Shown one piece after another: positions 22,401 to 37,475 of a stretch of DNA of 64,000 nt (position 1 is its first letter; every line of letters begins with the position of its first letter). The position numbers were made by a program, and so were the translations under genes. The notes under the pieces were generated by a model that saw nothing but the letters and a program-made list of their open reading frames with translations, had not been told where the DNA came from and ran no database searches. The stretch is from Eledone cirrhosa (lineage: Eukaryota > Mollusca > Cephalopoda > Octopoda > Eledonidae), in NCBI GenBank assembly GCA_964016885.1, contig OZ024742.1, positions 15,324,507 to 15,388,506 on the forward strand, written 5' to 3'.

Positions 22401-23180
22401 CACTCTACCAATGTAGGATGTCCACTAGTTCCACTCTACCAACGTAGGATATCCACTAGCTCCACTCTACCAATGTAGGATGTCCACTAGTTCCACTCTA
22501 CCAATGTAATATTTCCACTAGTTCCACTCTACCAATGTAATGTGTCCACTAGTTCCACTCTGCCAATGTAATATGTCCACTAGTTCCACTCTACCAATGT
22601 AATATGTCCACTAGTTCCACTCTATCAATGTAGGATGTCCACTAGTTCCACTCTACCAATGTAATATGTCCACTAGTTCCACTCTACCAATGTAGGATGT
22701 CCACTAGTTCCACTCTACCAATGTAATATTTCCACTAGTTCTACTCTACCAATGTAGGATGTCCACTAGTTCCACTCTACCAATGTAATATGTCCACTAG
22801 TTCCACTCTACCAATGTAGGATGTCCACTAGTTCCACTCTACCAATGCAATAATGTCCACTAGTTCCACTCTACCAATGTAGGATGTCCACTAGTTCCAC
22901 TCTACCAATGTAATATGTCCACTAGTTCCACTCTACCAATGTAATATGTCCACTAGTTCCACTCTACCAATGTAGGATGTCCACTAGTTCCACTCTACCA
23001 ACGTAGGATATCCACTAGTTCCACTCTACCAATGTAGGATGTCCACTAGTTCCACTCTACCAATGTAATATGTCCACTAGTTCCACTCTACCAATGTAAT
23101 ATGTCCACTAGTTCCACTCTGCCAATGTAATATGTCCACTAGTTCCACTCTACCAATGTAATATGTCCACTAGTTCCACT
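19400..23180. repeat. Satellite domain II: 3,779-bp higher-order unit, copy 1
   Basis: Markers inside this copy recur exactly 3,779 bp later: CTCTACCAAGTAGG at 19,741, ACCAATGGAGG at 20,332, the TGTCTACTAGTT mark at 19,511, and ACCAATGCAATAATG at 22,841. 3,779 = 122 x 31 - 3. The five indels in the unit (CCAAGTAGG -1, CCATGTAGG -1, CTCAACGATG -1, CTCAACAATG -1, GCAATAATG +1) sum to -3. Boundaries are approximate to one monomer. Confidence 0.9.
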
Positions 23181-26100
23181 CTACCAATGTAGGATGTCCA
23201 CTAGTTCCACTCTACCAATGTAGGATGTCCACTAGTTCCACTCTACCAATGTAGGATGTCCACTAGTTCCACTCTACCAATGTAATATGTCTACTAGTTC
23301 CACTCTACCAATGTAATATGTCCACTAGTTCCACTCTACCAATGTAATATGTCCACTAGTTCCACTCTACCAATGTAGGATGTCCACTAGTTCCACTCTA
23401 CCAATGTAGGATGTCCACTAGTTCCACTCTACCAATGTAATATGTCCACTAGTTCCACTCTACCAATGTAGGATGTCCACTAGTTCCACTCTACCAATGT
23501 AGGATGTCCACTAGTTCCACTCTACCAAGTAGGATGTCCTCTAGTTCCACTCCATCAATGTAATATGTCCACTAGTTCCACTCTACCATGTAGGATGTCC
23601 ACTAGTTCCACTCTACCAATGTAATATGTCCACTAGTTCCACTCTACCAATGTAGGATGTCCACTAGTTCCACTCTATCAATGTAGGATGTCCACTAGTT
23701 CCACTCTACCAATGTAATATGTCCACTAGTTCCACTCTACCAATGTAGGATGTCCACTAGTTCCACTCTACCAATGTAATATGTCCACTAGTTCCACTCT
23801 ACCAATGTAATATGTCCACTAGTTCCACTCTACCAATGTAGGATGTCCACTAGTTCCACTCTACCAATGTAGGATGTCCACTAGTTCCACTCTACCAATG
23901 TAATATGTCCACTAGTTCCACTCTACCAATGTAATATGTCCACTAGTTCCACTCTACCAATGTAGGATGTCCACTAGTTCCACTCTACCAATGTAGGATG
24001 TCCACTAGTTCCACTCTACCAATGTAATATGTCCACTAGTTCCACTCTACCAATGTAGGATGTCCACTAGTTCCACTCTACCAATGTAGGATGTCCACTA
24101 GTTCCACTCTACCAATGGAGGATGTCCACTAGTTCCACTCTACCAATGTAATATGTCCACTAGTTCCACACTACCAATGTAGCATGTCCACTAGTTCCAC
24201 TCTACCAATGTAATATGTCCACTAGTTCCACTCTACCAATGTAGGATGTCCACTAGTTCCACTCTACCAATGTAGGATGTCCACTAGTTCCACTCTACCA
24301 ATGTAATATGTCCACTAGTTCCACTCTACCAATGTAGGATGTCCACTAGTTCCACTGTACCAATGTAATATGTCCACTAGTTCCACTCTACCAATGTAGG
24401 ATATCCACTAGTTCCACTCTACCAATGTAATATGTCCACTAGTTCCACTCTACCAATGTAGGATATCCACTAGTTCCACTCTACCAATGTAATATGTCCA
24501 CTAGTTCCACTCTACCAATATAGGATGTCCACTAGTTCCACTCTACCAATGTAATATGTCCACTAGTTCCACTCTACCAATGTAATATGCCCACTAGTTC
24601 CACTCTACCAATGTAATATATCCACTAGTTCCACTCTACCAATGTAGGATGTCCACTAGTTCCACTCTACCAATGTAATATGTCCACTATTTCCACTCTA
24701 CCAATGTAATATGTCCACTAGTTCCACTCTACCAATGTAGGATGTCCACTAGTTCCACTCTACCAATGTAGGATGTCCACTAGTTCCACTCAACGATGTA
24801 GGATGTCTACTAGTTCCACTCTATCAATTTAGGATTTCCACTAGTTCCACTCTACCAATGTAGGATGTCCACTAGTTCCACTCTACCAATGTAATATGTC
24901 CACTATTTCCACTCTACCAATGTAATATGTCCACTAGTTCCACTCTACCAATGTAGGATGTCCACTAGTTCCACTCTACCAATGTAGGATGTCCACTAGT
25001 TCCACTCTACCAATGTAGGATGTCCACTAGTTCCACTCTACCAATGAAGGATGTCCACTAGTTCCACTCTACCAATGTAGGATGTCCACTAGTTCCACTC
25101 TACCGATGTAATATGTCCACTAGTTCCACTCTACCAATGTAATATGTCCACTAGTTCCACTCTACCAATGTAATATATCCACTAGTTCCACTCTACCAAT
25201 GTAGGATGTCCACTAGTTCCACTCTACCAATGTAATATGTCCACTAGTTCCACTCTACCAATGTAATATGTCCACTAGTTCCACTCTACCAATGTAGGAT
25301 GTCCACTAGTTCCACTCTACCAACGTAGGATATCCACTAGTTCCACTCTACCAATGTAGGATGTCCACTAGTTCCACTCTACCAATGTAATATGTCCACT
25401 AGTTCCACTCTACCAATGTAATATGTCCACTAGTTCTACTCTGCCAATGTAATATGTCCACTAGTTCCACTCTACCAATGTAATATGTCCACTAGTTCCA
25501 CTCTATCAATGTAGGATGTCCACTAGTTCCACTCTACCAATGTAGGATGTGCACTAGTTCCACTCTACCAATGTAGGATGTCCACTAGTTCCACTCTACC
25601 AATGTAGGATGTCCACTAGTTCCACTCTACCAATATAATATGTCCACTAGTTCCACTCTACCAATGTAATATGTCCACTAGTTCCACTCTACCAATGTAA
25701 TATGTCCACTAGTTCCACTCTACCAATGTAGGATGTCCACTAGTTCCACTCTACCAATGTAATATGTCCACTAGTTCCACTCTACCAATGTAGGATGTCC
25801 ACTAGTTCCACTGTACCAATGTAATATGTCCACTAGTTCCACTCTACCAATGTAGGATATCCACTAGTTCCACTCTACCAATGTAATATGTCCACTAGTT
25901 CCACTCTACCAATGTAATATATCCACTAGTTCCACTCTACCAATGTAGGATGTCCACTAGTTCCACTCTACCAATGTAGGATGTCCACTAGTTCCACTCA
26001 ACAATGTAGGATGTCTACTAGTTCCACTCTATCAATTTAGGATTTCCACTAGTTCCACTCTACCAATGTAATATATCCACTAGTTCCACTCTACCAATGT

Positions 26101-26960
26101 AGGATGTCCACTAGTTCCACTCTACCAATGTAATATGTCCACTAGCTTCACTCTACCAATGTAATATGTCCACTAGTTCCACTCTACCAATGTAGGATGT
26201 CCACTAGTTCCACTCTACCAACGTAGGATATCCACTAGCTCCACTCTACCAATGTAGGATGTCCACTAGTTCCACTCTACCAATGTAATATTTCCACTAG
26301 TTCCACTCTACCAATGTAATGTGTCCACTAGTTCCACTCTGCCAATGTAATATGTCCACTAGTTCCACTCTACCAATGTAATATGTCCACTAGTTCCACT
26401 CTATCAATGTAGGATGTCCACTAGTTCCACTCTACCAATGTAATATGTCCACTAGTTCCACTCTACCAATGTAGGATGTCCACTAGTTCCACTCTACCAA
26501 TGTAATATTTCCACTAGTTCTACTCTACCAATGTAGGATGTCCACTAGTTCCACTCTACCAATGTAATATGTCCACTAGTTCCACTCTACCAATGTAGGA
26601 TGTCCACTAGTTCCACTCTACCAATGCAATAATGTCCACTAGTTCCACTCTACCAATGTAGGATGTCCACTAGTTCCACTCTACCAATGTAATATGTCCA
26701 CTAGTTCCACTCTACCAATGTAATATGTCCACTAGTTCCACTCTACCAATGTAGGATGTCCACTAGTTCCACTCTACCAACGTAGGATATCCACTAGTTC
26801 CACTCTACCAATGTAGGATGTCCACTAGTTCCACTCTACCAATGTAATATGTCCACTAGTTCCACTCTACCAATGTAATATGTCCACTAGTTCCACTCTG
26901 CCAATGTAATATGTCCACTAGTTCCACTCTACCAATGTAATATGTCCACTAGTTCCACTC
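23180..26960. repeat. Satellite domain II: 3,779-bp higher-order unit, copy 2
   Basis: This is the direct tandem of the previous copy. I noted only a few differences between them, such as CCAATATAGG near 24,517, GTTCTACTCTGCC at 25,432 (copy 1 has GTTCCACTCTGCC), and CTAGCTTCACTC near 26,142 (copy 1 has CTAGTTTCACTC). The similarity ends near 26,960. Confidence 0.9.
25262..26450. repeat. Satellite block A, first occurrence in domain III
   Basis: This is the part of 3,779-bp copy 2 that recurs at 37,475-38,663, offset 12,213 bp. It carries the copy-2-specific marks GTTCTACTCTGCC and CTAGCTTCACTC, both of which are also present in the later A block. Confidence 0.8.
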
Positions 26961-29900
26961 TATCAATGTAGGATATCCACTAGTTCCACTCTACCAATGT
27001 AGGATGTCCACTAGTTCCACTCTACCAATGTAGGATGTCCACTAGTTTCACTCTACCAATGTAGGATGTCCACTAGTTCCACTCTACCAATGTAATATGT
27101 CAACTAGTTCCACTCTACCAATGTAATATGTCCACTAGTTCCACTCTACCAATGTAATATGTCCACTAGTTCCACTCTACCAATGTAGGATGTCCACTAG
27201 TTCCACTCTACCAATGTAGGATGTCCACTAGTTCCACTCTACCAATGTAGGATGTCCATTAGTTCCACTCTACCAATGTAATATGTCCACTAGTTGCACT
27301 CTACCAATGTAATATGTCCACTAGTTCCACTCTACCAATGTAGGATGTCCACTAGTTCCACTCTACCAATGTAATATGTCCACTAGTTCCACTCTACCAA
27401 TGTAATATGTCTACTAGTTCCACTCTACCAATGTAATAAGTCCACTAGTTCCACTCTACCAATGTAGGATGTCCACTAGTTCCACTCTATCAATGTAGGA
27501 TGTCCACTAGTTCCACTCTACCAATGTAGGATGTCCACTAGTTCCACTCTACCAATGTAGGATATGCACTAGTTTCACTCTACCAATGTAATAAGTCCAC
27601 TAGTTCCACTCTACCAATGTAGGATGTCCACTAGTTCCACTCTATCAATGTAGGATGTCCACTAGTTCCACTCTACCAATGTAGGATGTCCACTAGTTCC
27701 ACTCTACCAATGTAGGATGTCCACTAGTTCCACTCTACCAATGTAATATGTCCACTAGTTCCACTCTACCAATGTAGGATGTCCACTAGTTCCACTCTAC
27801 CAATGTAGGATATCCACTAGTTCCACTCTACCAATGTAGGATGTCCACTAGTTCCACTCTACCAATGTAGGATGTCCACTAGTTCCACTCTACCAATGTA
27901 GGATGTCCACTAGTTCCACTCTACCAATGTAATATGTCCACTAGTTCCACTCTACCAATGTAGGATGTCCACTAGTTCCACTCTATCAATGTAGGATGTC
28001 CACTAGTTCCACTCTACCAATGTAGGATGTCCACTAGTTCCACTCTACCAATGTAGGATGTCCACTAGTTCCACTCTACCAATGTAGGATGTCCACTAGT
28101 TCCACTCTACCAATGTAATATGTCTACTAGTTCCACTCTACCAAAGTAATATGTCTACTAGTTCCACTCTACCAATGTAATATGTCCACTAGTTCCACTC
28201 TACCAATGTAATATGTCCACTAGTTCTACTCTACCAATGTAGGATGTCCACTAGTTCCACTCTACCAATGTAATATGTCCACTAGTTCCACTCTACCAAT
28301 GTAATATGTCCACTAGTTCCACTCTACCAATGTAATATATCCACTAGTTCCACTCTACCAATGTAGGATATCCACTAGTTCCACTCTACCAATGTAATAT
28401 GTCCACTAGTTCCACTCTACCAATGTAGGATGTCCACTAGTTCCACTCTACCAATGTAATATGTCCACTAGTTCCACTCTACCAATGTAATATGTCCACT
28501 AGTTCCACTCTACCAATGTAATATATCCACTAGTTCCACTCTACCAATGTAGGATGTCCACTAGTTCCACTCTACCAATGTAATATGTCCACTATTTCCA
28601 CTCTACCAATGTAGGATGTCCACTAGTTCCACTCTACCAATGTAGGATGTCCACTAGTTCCACTCAACGATGTAGGATGTCTACTAGTTCCACTCTATCA
28701 ATTTAGGATTTCCACTAGTTCCACTCTACCAATGTAATATATCCACTAGTTCCACTCTACCAATGTAGGATGTCCACTAGTTCCACTCTACCAATGTAAT
28801 ATGTCCACTATTTCCACTCTACCAATGTAATATGTCCACTAGTTCCACTCTACCAATGTAGGATATCCACTAGTTCCACTCTACCAATGAAGGATGTCCA
28901 CTAGTTCCACTCTACCAATGTAGGATGTACACTAGTTCCACTCTACCAATGTAATATGTCCACTAGTTCCACTCTACCAATGTAATATGTCCACTAGTTC
29001 CACTCTACCAATGTAGGATGTCCACTAGTTCCACTCTACCAATGTAATATGTCCACTAGTTCCACTCTACCAATGTAGGATGTCCACTAGTTCCACTCTA
29101 CCAATGTAGGATGTCCACTAGGGCCACTCTACCAATGTAATATGTCCACTAGTTCCACTCTACCAATGTAGGATGTCCACTAGTTCCACTCTACCAATGT
29201 AATATGTCCACTAGTTCCACTCTACCAATGTAATATGTCCACTAGTTCCACTCTACCAATGTAGGATGTCCACTAGTTCCACTCTACCAACGTAGGATAT
29301 CCACTAGTTCCACTCTACCAATGTAATATGTCCACTAGTTCCACTCTACCAATGTAATATGTCCACTAGTTCCACTCTGCCAATGTAATATGTCCACTAG
29401 TTCCACTCTACCAATGTAATATGTCCACTAGTTCCACTCTATCAATGTAGGATGTCCACTAGTTCCACTCTACCAATGTAGGATGTGCACTAGTTCCACT
29501 CTACCAATGTAGGATGTCCACTAGTTCCACTCTACCAATGTAGGATGTCCACTAGTTCCACTCTTCCAATGTAATATGTCCACTAGTTCCACTCTACCAA
29601 TGTAATATGTCCACTAGTTCCACTCTACCAATGTAGGATGTCCACTAGTTCCACTCTACCAATGTAGGATGTCCACTAGTTCCACTCTACCAATGTAGGA
29701 TGTCCATTAGTTCCACTCTCCCAATGTAATATGTCCTCTAGTTCCACTCTACCAATGTAATATGTCCACTAGTTCCACTCTACCAATGTAGGATGTCCAC
29801 TAGTTCCACTCTACCAATGTAATATGTCCACTAGTTCCACTCTACCAATGTAATATGTCTACTAGTTCCACTCTACCAATGTAATAAGTCCACTAGTTCC

Positions 29901-31317
29901 ACTCTACCAATGTAGGATGTCCACTAGTTCCACTCTATCAATGTAGGATGTCCACTAGTTCTACTCCACCAATGTAGGATGTCCACTAGTTCCACTCTAC
30001 CAATGTAGGATATGCACTAGTTCCACTCTACCAATGTAGGATGTCCACTAGTTCCACTCTACCAATGTAATATGTCCACTAGTTCCACTCTACCAATGTA
30101 GGATGTCCACTAGTTCCACTCTACCAATGTAGGATATCCACTAGTTCCACTCTACCAATGTAGGATGTCCACTAGTTCCACTCTACCAATGTAGGATGTC
30201 CACTAGTTCCACTCTACCAAGGTAGGATGTCCACTAGTTCCACTCTACCAAGGTAGGATGTCCACTAGTTCCACTCTACCAATCTAGGATGTCTACTAGT
30301 TCCACTCTACCAATGTAATATGTCCACTAGTTCCACTCTACCAATGTAGGATGTCTACTAGTTCCACTCTACCAATGTAGGATGTCCACTAGTTCCACTC
30401 TACCAATGTAGGATATCCACTAGTTCCACTCTACCAATGTAGGATGTCCACTAGTTCCACTCTACCAATGTAGGATGTCCACTAGTTCCACTCTACCAAG
30501 GTAGGATGTCCACTAGTTCCACTCTACCAATGTAGGATGTCCACTAGTTCCACTCTATCAATGTAGGATGTCCACTAGTTCCACTCTACCAATGTAATAT
30601 GTCCACTATTTCCACTCTACCAATGTAATATGTCCACTAGTTCCACTCTACCAATGTAGGATGTCCACTAGTTCCACTCTACCAATGTAGGATGTCCACT
30701 AGTTCCACTCTACCAATGTAGGATGTCCACTAGTTCCACTCTACCAATGTAATATGTCCACTAGTCCCACGCTACCAATGTAATATGTTCACTAGTTCCA
30801 CTCTACGAATGTAATATGTCCACTAGTTCCACTCTACCAATGTAGGATGTCCACTAGTTCCACTCTACCAATGTAATATGTCCACTAGTTCCACTCTACG
30901 AATGTAATATGTCCACTAGTTCCACTCTACCAATGTAGGATGTCCACTAGTCCCACTCTACCAATGTAGGATGTCCACTAGTTCCACTCTACCAATGTAA
31001 TATGTCCACTAGTTCCACTCTACCAATGTAATATGTCCACTAGTTCCACTCTACCAATGTAATATCTTCACTAGTTCCACTCTACCAATGTAATATGTCC
31101 ACTAGTTCCACTCTACCAATGTAATATGTCCACTAGTTCCACTCTACCAATGTAATATGTCCACTAGTTCCACTCTACCAATGTAATATGTTCACTAGTT
31201 CCACTCTACCAATGTAGTATGTCCACTAGTTCCACTCTACCAATGTAATATATCCACTACTTCCACTCTACCAATGTAGGATGTCCTCTAGTTCCACTCT
31301 ACGAATGTAATATGTCC
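26450..31317. repeat. Satellite block B, copy 1 (4,867 bp)
   Basis: The block recurs at offset 4,867 (exactly 157 monomers) and again 7,346 bp further. Markers checked are GCAATAATG at 26,626, CCAAAGTAATATG at 28,141, CTCAACGATG at 28,663, CTAGGGCCAC at 29,118 and the ACTACTTCC mark near 31,256. All are present in all three B copies. Confidence 0.9.
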
Positions 31318-34300
31318 ACTAGTTCCACTCTACCAATGTAGGATGTCCACTAGTTCCACTCTACCAATGTAATATTTCCACTAGTTCTACTCTACCAATG
31401 TAGGATGTCCACTAGTTCCACTCTACCAATGTAATATGTCCACTAGTTCCACTCTACCAATGTAGGATGTCCACTAGTTCCACTCTACCAATGCAATAAT
31501 GTCCACTAGTTCCACTCTACCAATGTAGGATGTCCACTAGTTCCACTCTACCAATGTAATATGTCCACTAGTTCCACTCTACCAATGTAATATGTCCACT
31601 AGTTCCACTCTACCAATGTAGGATGTCCACTAGTTCCACTCTACCAACGTAGGATATCCACTAGTTCCACTCTACCAATGTAGGATGTCCACTAGTTCCA
31701 CTCTACCAATGTAATATGTCCACTAGTTCCACTCTACCAATGTAATATGTCCACTAGTTCCACTCTGCCAATGTAATATGTCCACTAGTTCCACTCTACC
31801 AATGTAATATGTCCACTAGTTCCACTCTATCAATGTAGGATATCCACTAGTTCCACTCTACCAATGTAGGATGTCCACTAGTTCCACTCTACCAATGTAG
31901 GATGTCCACTAGTTTCACTCTACCAATGTAGGATGTCCACTAGTTCCACTCTACCAATGTAATATGTCAACTAGTTCCACTCTACCAATGTAATATGTCC
32001 ACTAGTTCCACTCTACCAATGTAATATGTCCACTAGTTCCACTCTACCAATGTAGGATGTCCACTAGTTCCACTCTACCAATGTAGGATGTCCACTAGTT
32101 CCACTCTACCAATGTAGGATGTCCATTAGTTCCACTCTACCAATGTAATATGTCCACTAGTTGCACTCTACCAATGTAATATGTCCACTAGTTCCACTCT
32201 ACCAATGTAGGATGTCCACTAGTTCCACTCTACCAATGTAATATGTCCACTAGTTCCACTCTACCAATGTAATATGTCTACTAGTTCCACTCTACCAATG
32301 TAATAAGTCCACTAGTTCCACTCTACCAATGTAGGATGTCCACTAGTTCCACTCTATCAATGTAGGATGTCCACTAGTTCCACTCTACCAATGTAGGATG
32401 TCCACTAGTTCCACTCTACCAATGTAGGATATGCACTAGTTTCACTCTACCAATGTAATAAGTCCACTAGTTCCACTCTACCAATGTAGGATGTCCACTA
32501 GTTCCACTCTATCAATGTAGGATGTCCACTAGTTCCACTCTACCAATGTAGGATGTCCACTAGTTCCACTCTACCAATGTAGGATGTCCACTAGTTCCAC
32601 TCTACCAATGTAATATGTCCACTAGTTCCACTCTACCAATGTAGGATGTCCACTAGTTCCACTCTACCAATGTAGGATATCCACTAGTTCCACTCTACCA
32701 ATGTAGGATGTCCACTAGTTCCACTCTACCAATGTAGGATGTCCACTAGTTCCACTCTACCAATGTAGGATGTCCACTAGTTCCACTCTACCAATGTAAT
32801 ATGTCCACTAGTTCCACTCTACCAATGTAGGATGTCCACTAGTTCCACTCTATCAATGTAGGATGTCCACTAGTTCCACTCTACCAATGTAGGATGTCCA
32901 CTAGTTCCACTCTACCAATGTAGGATGTCCACTAGTTCCACTCTACCAATGTAGGATGTCCACTAGTTCCACTCTACCAATGTAATATGTCTACTAGTTC
33001 CACTCTACCAAAGTAATATGTCTACTAGTTCCACTCTACCAATGTAATATGTCCACTAGTTCCACTCTACCAATGTAATATGTCCACTAGTTCTACTCTA
33101 CCAATGTAGGATGTCCACTAGTTCCACTCTACCAATGTAATATGTCCACTAGTTCCACTCTACCAATGTAATATGTCCACTAGTTCCACTCTACCAATGT
33201 AATATATCCACTAGTTCCACTCTACCAATGTAGGATATCCACTAGTTCCACTCTACCAATGTAATATGTCCACTAGTTCCACTCTACCAATGTAGGATGT
33301 CCACTAGTTCCACTCTACCAATGTAATATGTCCACTAGTTCCACTCTACCAATGTAATATGTCCACTAGTTCCACTCTACCAATGTAATATATCCACTAG
33401 TTCCACTCTACCAATGTAGGATGTCCACTAGTTCCACTCTACCAATGTAATATGTCCACTATTTCCACTCTACCAATGTAGGATGTCCACTAGTTCCACT
33501 CTACCAATGTAGGATGTCCACTAGTTCCACTCAACGATGTAGGATGTCTACTAGTTCCACTCTATCAATTTAGGATTTCCACTAGTTCCACTCTACCAAT
33601 GTAATATATCCACTAGTTCCACTCTACCAATGTAGGATGTCCACTAGTTCCACTCTACCAATGTAATATGTCCACTATTTCCACTCTACCAATGTAATAT
33701 GTCCACTAGTTCCACTCTACCAATGTAGGATATCCACTAGTTCCACTCTACCAATGAAGGATGTCCACTAGTTCCACTCTACCAATGTAGGATGTACACT
33801 AGTTCCACTCTACCAATGTAATATGTCCACTAGTTCCACTCTACCAATGTAATATGTCCACTAGTTCCACTCTACCAATGTAGGATGTCCACTAGTTCCA
33901 CTCTACCAATGTAATATGTCCACTAGTTCCACTCTACCAATGTAGGATGTCCACTAGTTCCACTCTACCAATGTAGGATGTCCACTAGGGCCACTCTACC
34001 AATGTAATATGTCCACTAGTTCCACTCTACCAATGTAGGATGTCCACTAGTTCCACTCTACCAATGTAATATGTCCACTAGTTCCACTCTACCAATGTAA
34101 TATGTCCACTAGTTCCACTCTACCAATGTAGGATGTCCACTAGTTCCACTCTACCAACGTAGGATATCCACTAGTTCCACTCTACCAATGTAATATGTCC
34201 ACTAGTTCCACTCTACCAATGTAATATGTCCACTAGTTCCACTCTGCCAATGTAATATGTCCACTAGTTCCACTCTACCAATGTAATATGTCCACTAGTT

Positions 34301-36184
34301 CCACTCTATCAATGTAGGATGTCCACTAGTTCCACTCTACCAATGTAGGATGTGCACTAGTTCCACTCTACCAATGTAGGATGTCCACTAGTTCCACTCT
34401 ACCAATGTAGGATGTCCACTAGTTCCACTCTTCCAATGTAATATGTCCACTAGTTCCACTCTACCAATGTAATATGTCCACTAGTTCCACTCTACCAATG
34501 TAGGATGTCCACTAGTTCCACTCTACCAATGTAGGATGTCCACTAGTTCCACTCTACCAATGTAGGATGTCCATTAGTTCCACTCTCCCAATGTAATATG
34601 TCCTCTAGTTCCACTCTACCAATGTAATATGTCCACTAGTTCCACTCTACCAATGTAGGATGTCCACTAGTTCCACTCTACCAATGTAATATGTCCACTA
34701 GTTCCACTCTACCAATGTAATATGTCTACTAGTTCCACTCTACCAATGTAATAAGTCCACTAGTTCCACTCTACCAATGTAGGATGTCCACTAGTTCCAC
34801 TCTATCAATGTAGGATGTCCACTAGTTCTACTCCACCAATGTAGGATGTCCACTAGTTCCACTCTACCAATGTAGGATATGCACTAGTTCCACTCTACCA
34901 ATGTAGGATGTCCACTAGTTCCACTCTACCAATGTAATATGTCCACTAGTTCCACTCTACCAATGTAGGATGTCCACTAGTTCCACTCTACCAATGTAGG
35001 ATATCCACTAGTTCCACTCTACCAATGTAGGATGTCCACTAGTTCCACTCTACCAATGTAGGATGTCCACTAGTTCCACTCTACCAAGGTAGGATGTCCA
35101 CTAGTTCCACTCTACCAAGGTAGGATGTCCACTAGTTCCACTCTACCAATCTAGGATGTCTACTAGTTCCACTCTACCAATGTAATATGTCCACTAGTTC
35201 CACTCTACCAATGTAGGATGTCTACTAGTTCCACTCTACCAATGTAGGATGTCCACTAGTTCCACTCTACCAATGTAGGATATCCACTAGTTCCACTCTA
35301 CCAATGTAGGATGTCCACTAGTTCCACTCTACCAATGTAGGATGTCCACTAGTTCCACTCTACCAAGGTAGGATGTCCACTAGTTCCACTCTACCAATGT
35401 AGGATGTCCACTAGTTCCACTCTATCAATGTAGGATGTCCACTAGTTCCACTCTACCAATGTAATATGTCCACTATTTCCACTCTACCAATGTAATATGT
35501 CCACTAGTTCCACTCTACCAATGTAGGATGTCCACTAGTTCCACTCTACCAATGTAGGATGTCCACTAGTTCCACTCTACCAATGTAGGATGTCCACTAG
35601 TTCCACTCTACCAATGTAATATGTCCACTAGTCCCACGCTACCAATGTAATATGTTCACTAGTTCCACTCTACGAATGTAATATGTCCACTAGTTCCACT
35701 CTACCAATGTAGGATGTCCACTAGTTCCACTCTACCAATGTAATATGTCCACTAGTTCCACTCTACGAATGTAATATGTCCACTAGTTCCACTCTACCAA
35801 TGTAGGATGTCCACTAGTCCCACTCTACCAATGTAGGATGTCCACTAGTTCCACTCTACCAATGTAATATGTCCACTAGTTCCACTCTACCAATGTAATA
35901 TGTCCACTAGTTCCACTCTACCAATGTAATATCTTCACTAGTTCCACTCTACCAATGTAATATGTCCACTAGTTCCACTCTACCAATGTAATATGTCCAC
36001 TAGTTCCACTCTACCAATGTAATATGTCCACTAGTTCCACTCTACCAATGTAATATGTTCACTAGTTCCACTCTACCAATGTAGTATGTCCACTAGTTCC
36101 ACTCTACCAATGTAATATATCCACTACTTCCACTCTACCAATGTAGGATGTCCTCTAGTTCCACTCTACGAATGTAATATGTCC
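31317..36184. repeat. Satellite block B, copy 2 (4,867 bp)
   Basis: This block is tandem to copy 1. The same markers appear at 31,493 (GCAATAATG), 33,008, 33,530, 33,985 and about 36,123. After about 36,184 the sequence departs from the start of B and enters block C. Confidence 0.9.
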
Positions 36185-37475
36185 ACTAGTTCCACTCTAC
36201 CAATGTAATATGTCCACTATTTCCACTCTACCAATGTAATATGTCCACTAGTTCCACTCTACCAATGTAATATGTTCACTAGTTCCACTCTACCAATGTA
36301 ATATTTCCACTAGTTCCACTCTACCAATGTAATATGTCCACTAGTTCCACTCTACCAATGTAGGATGTCCACCAGTTCCACTCTACCAATGTAATATGTC
36401 CACTAGTTCCACTCTACTAATGTAATATGTCCACTAGTTCCACTCTACCAATGTAGGATATACACTAGTTCCACTCTACCAATGTAATATGGCCACTAGT
36501 TCCACTCTACCAATGTAGGATGTCCACTAGTTCCACTCTACCAATATAATATGTCCACTAGTTCCACTCTACCAATGTAGGATGTCCACTAGTTCCACTC
36601 TACCAATGTAATATGTCCACTAGTTCCACTCTACCAATGTAGCATGTCCAATAGTTCCACTCTACCAATGTAGCATGTCCAATAGTTCCACTCTACCAAT
36701 ATAATATGTCCACTAGTTCCACTCTACCAATGTAGGATGTCCACTAGTTCCACTCTACCAATGTAATATGTCCACTAGTTCCACTCTACTAATGTAATAT
36801 GTCCACTAGTTCCACTCTACCAATGTAGGATATACACTAGTTCCACTCTACTAATGTAATATGTCCACTAGTTCCACTCTAGCAATGTAGGATGTCCACT
36901 AGTTCCACTCTACCAATGTAGGATGTCCACTAGTTCCACTGTACCAATGTAATATGTACACTAGTTCCACTATACCAATGTAGGATGTCCACTAGTTCCA
37001 CTCTACCAATGTAATATGTCCACTAGTTCCACTCTACCAATGTAATATGTCCATTAGTTCCACTCTACCAATGTAATATGTTCACTAGTTCCACTCTATC
37101 AATGTAATATGTCCACTAGTTCCACTCTACCAATGTAATATGTCTACTAGTTCCACTATACCAATGTAGGATGTCCACTAGTTCCACTATACCAATGTAG
37201 GATGTACACTAATTCCACTCTACCAATGTAATATGTCCACTAGTTCCACTCTACCAATGTAAGATGTCCACTAGTTCCACTCTACCAATGCAGGATTTCC
37301 GCTAGTTCCAATCTACCAATGTAATATATCCACTAGTTCCACTCTACCAATGTAGGATATGCACTAGTTCCACTCTACCAATGTAATATGTCCACTAGTT
37401 CCACTCTATCAATGTAATATGTCCACTAGTTCCACTCTACCAATGTAATATGTCCACTAGTTCCACTCTACCAAT
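36184..37475. repeat. Satellite block C, copy 1 (about 1,291 bp)
   Basis: The block contains rare marks such as GTCCACCAGTTCC, ATATACACTAG, the AGCATGTCCAATAG pair and GGATTTCCGCTAG (37,293). It recurs at offset 7,346 as 43,530-44,821 and was not seen elsewhere in the window. Confidence 0.85.
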
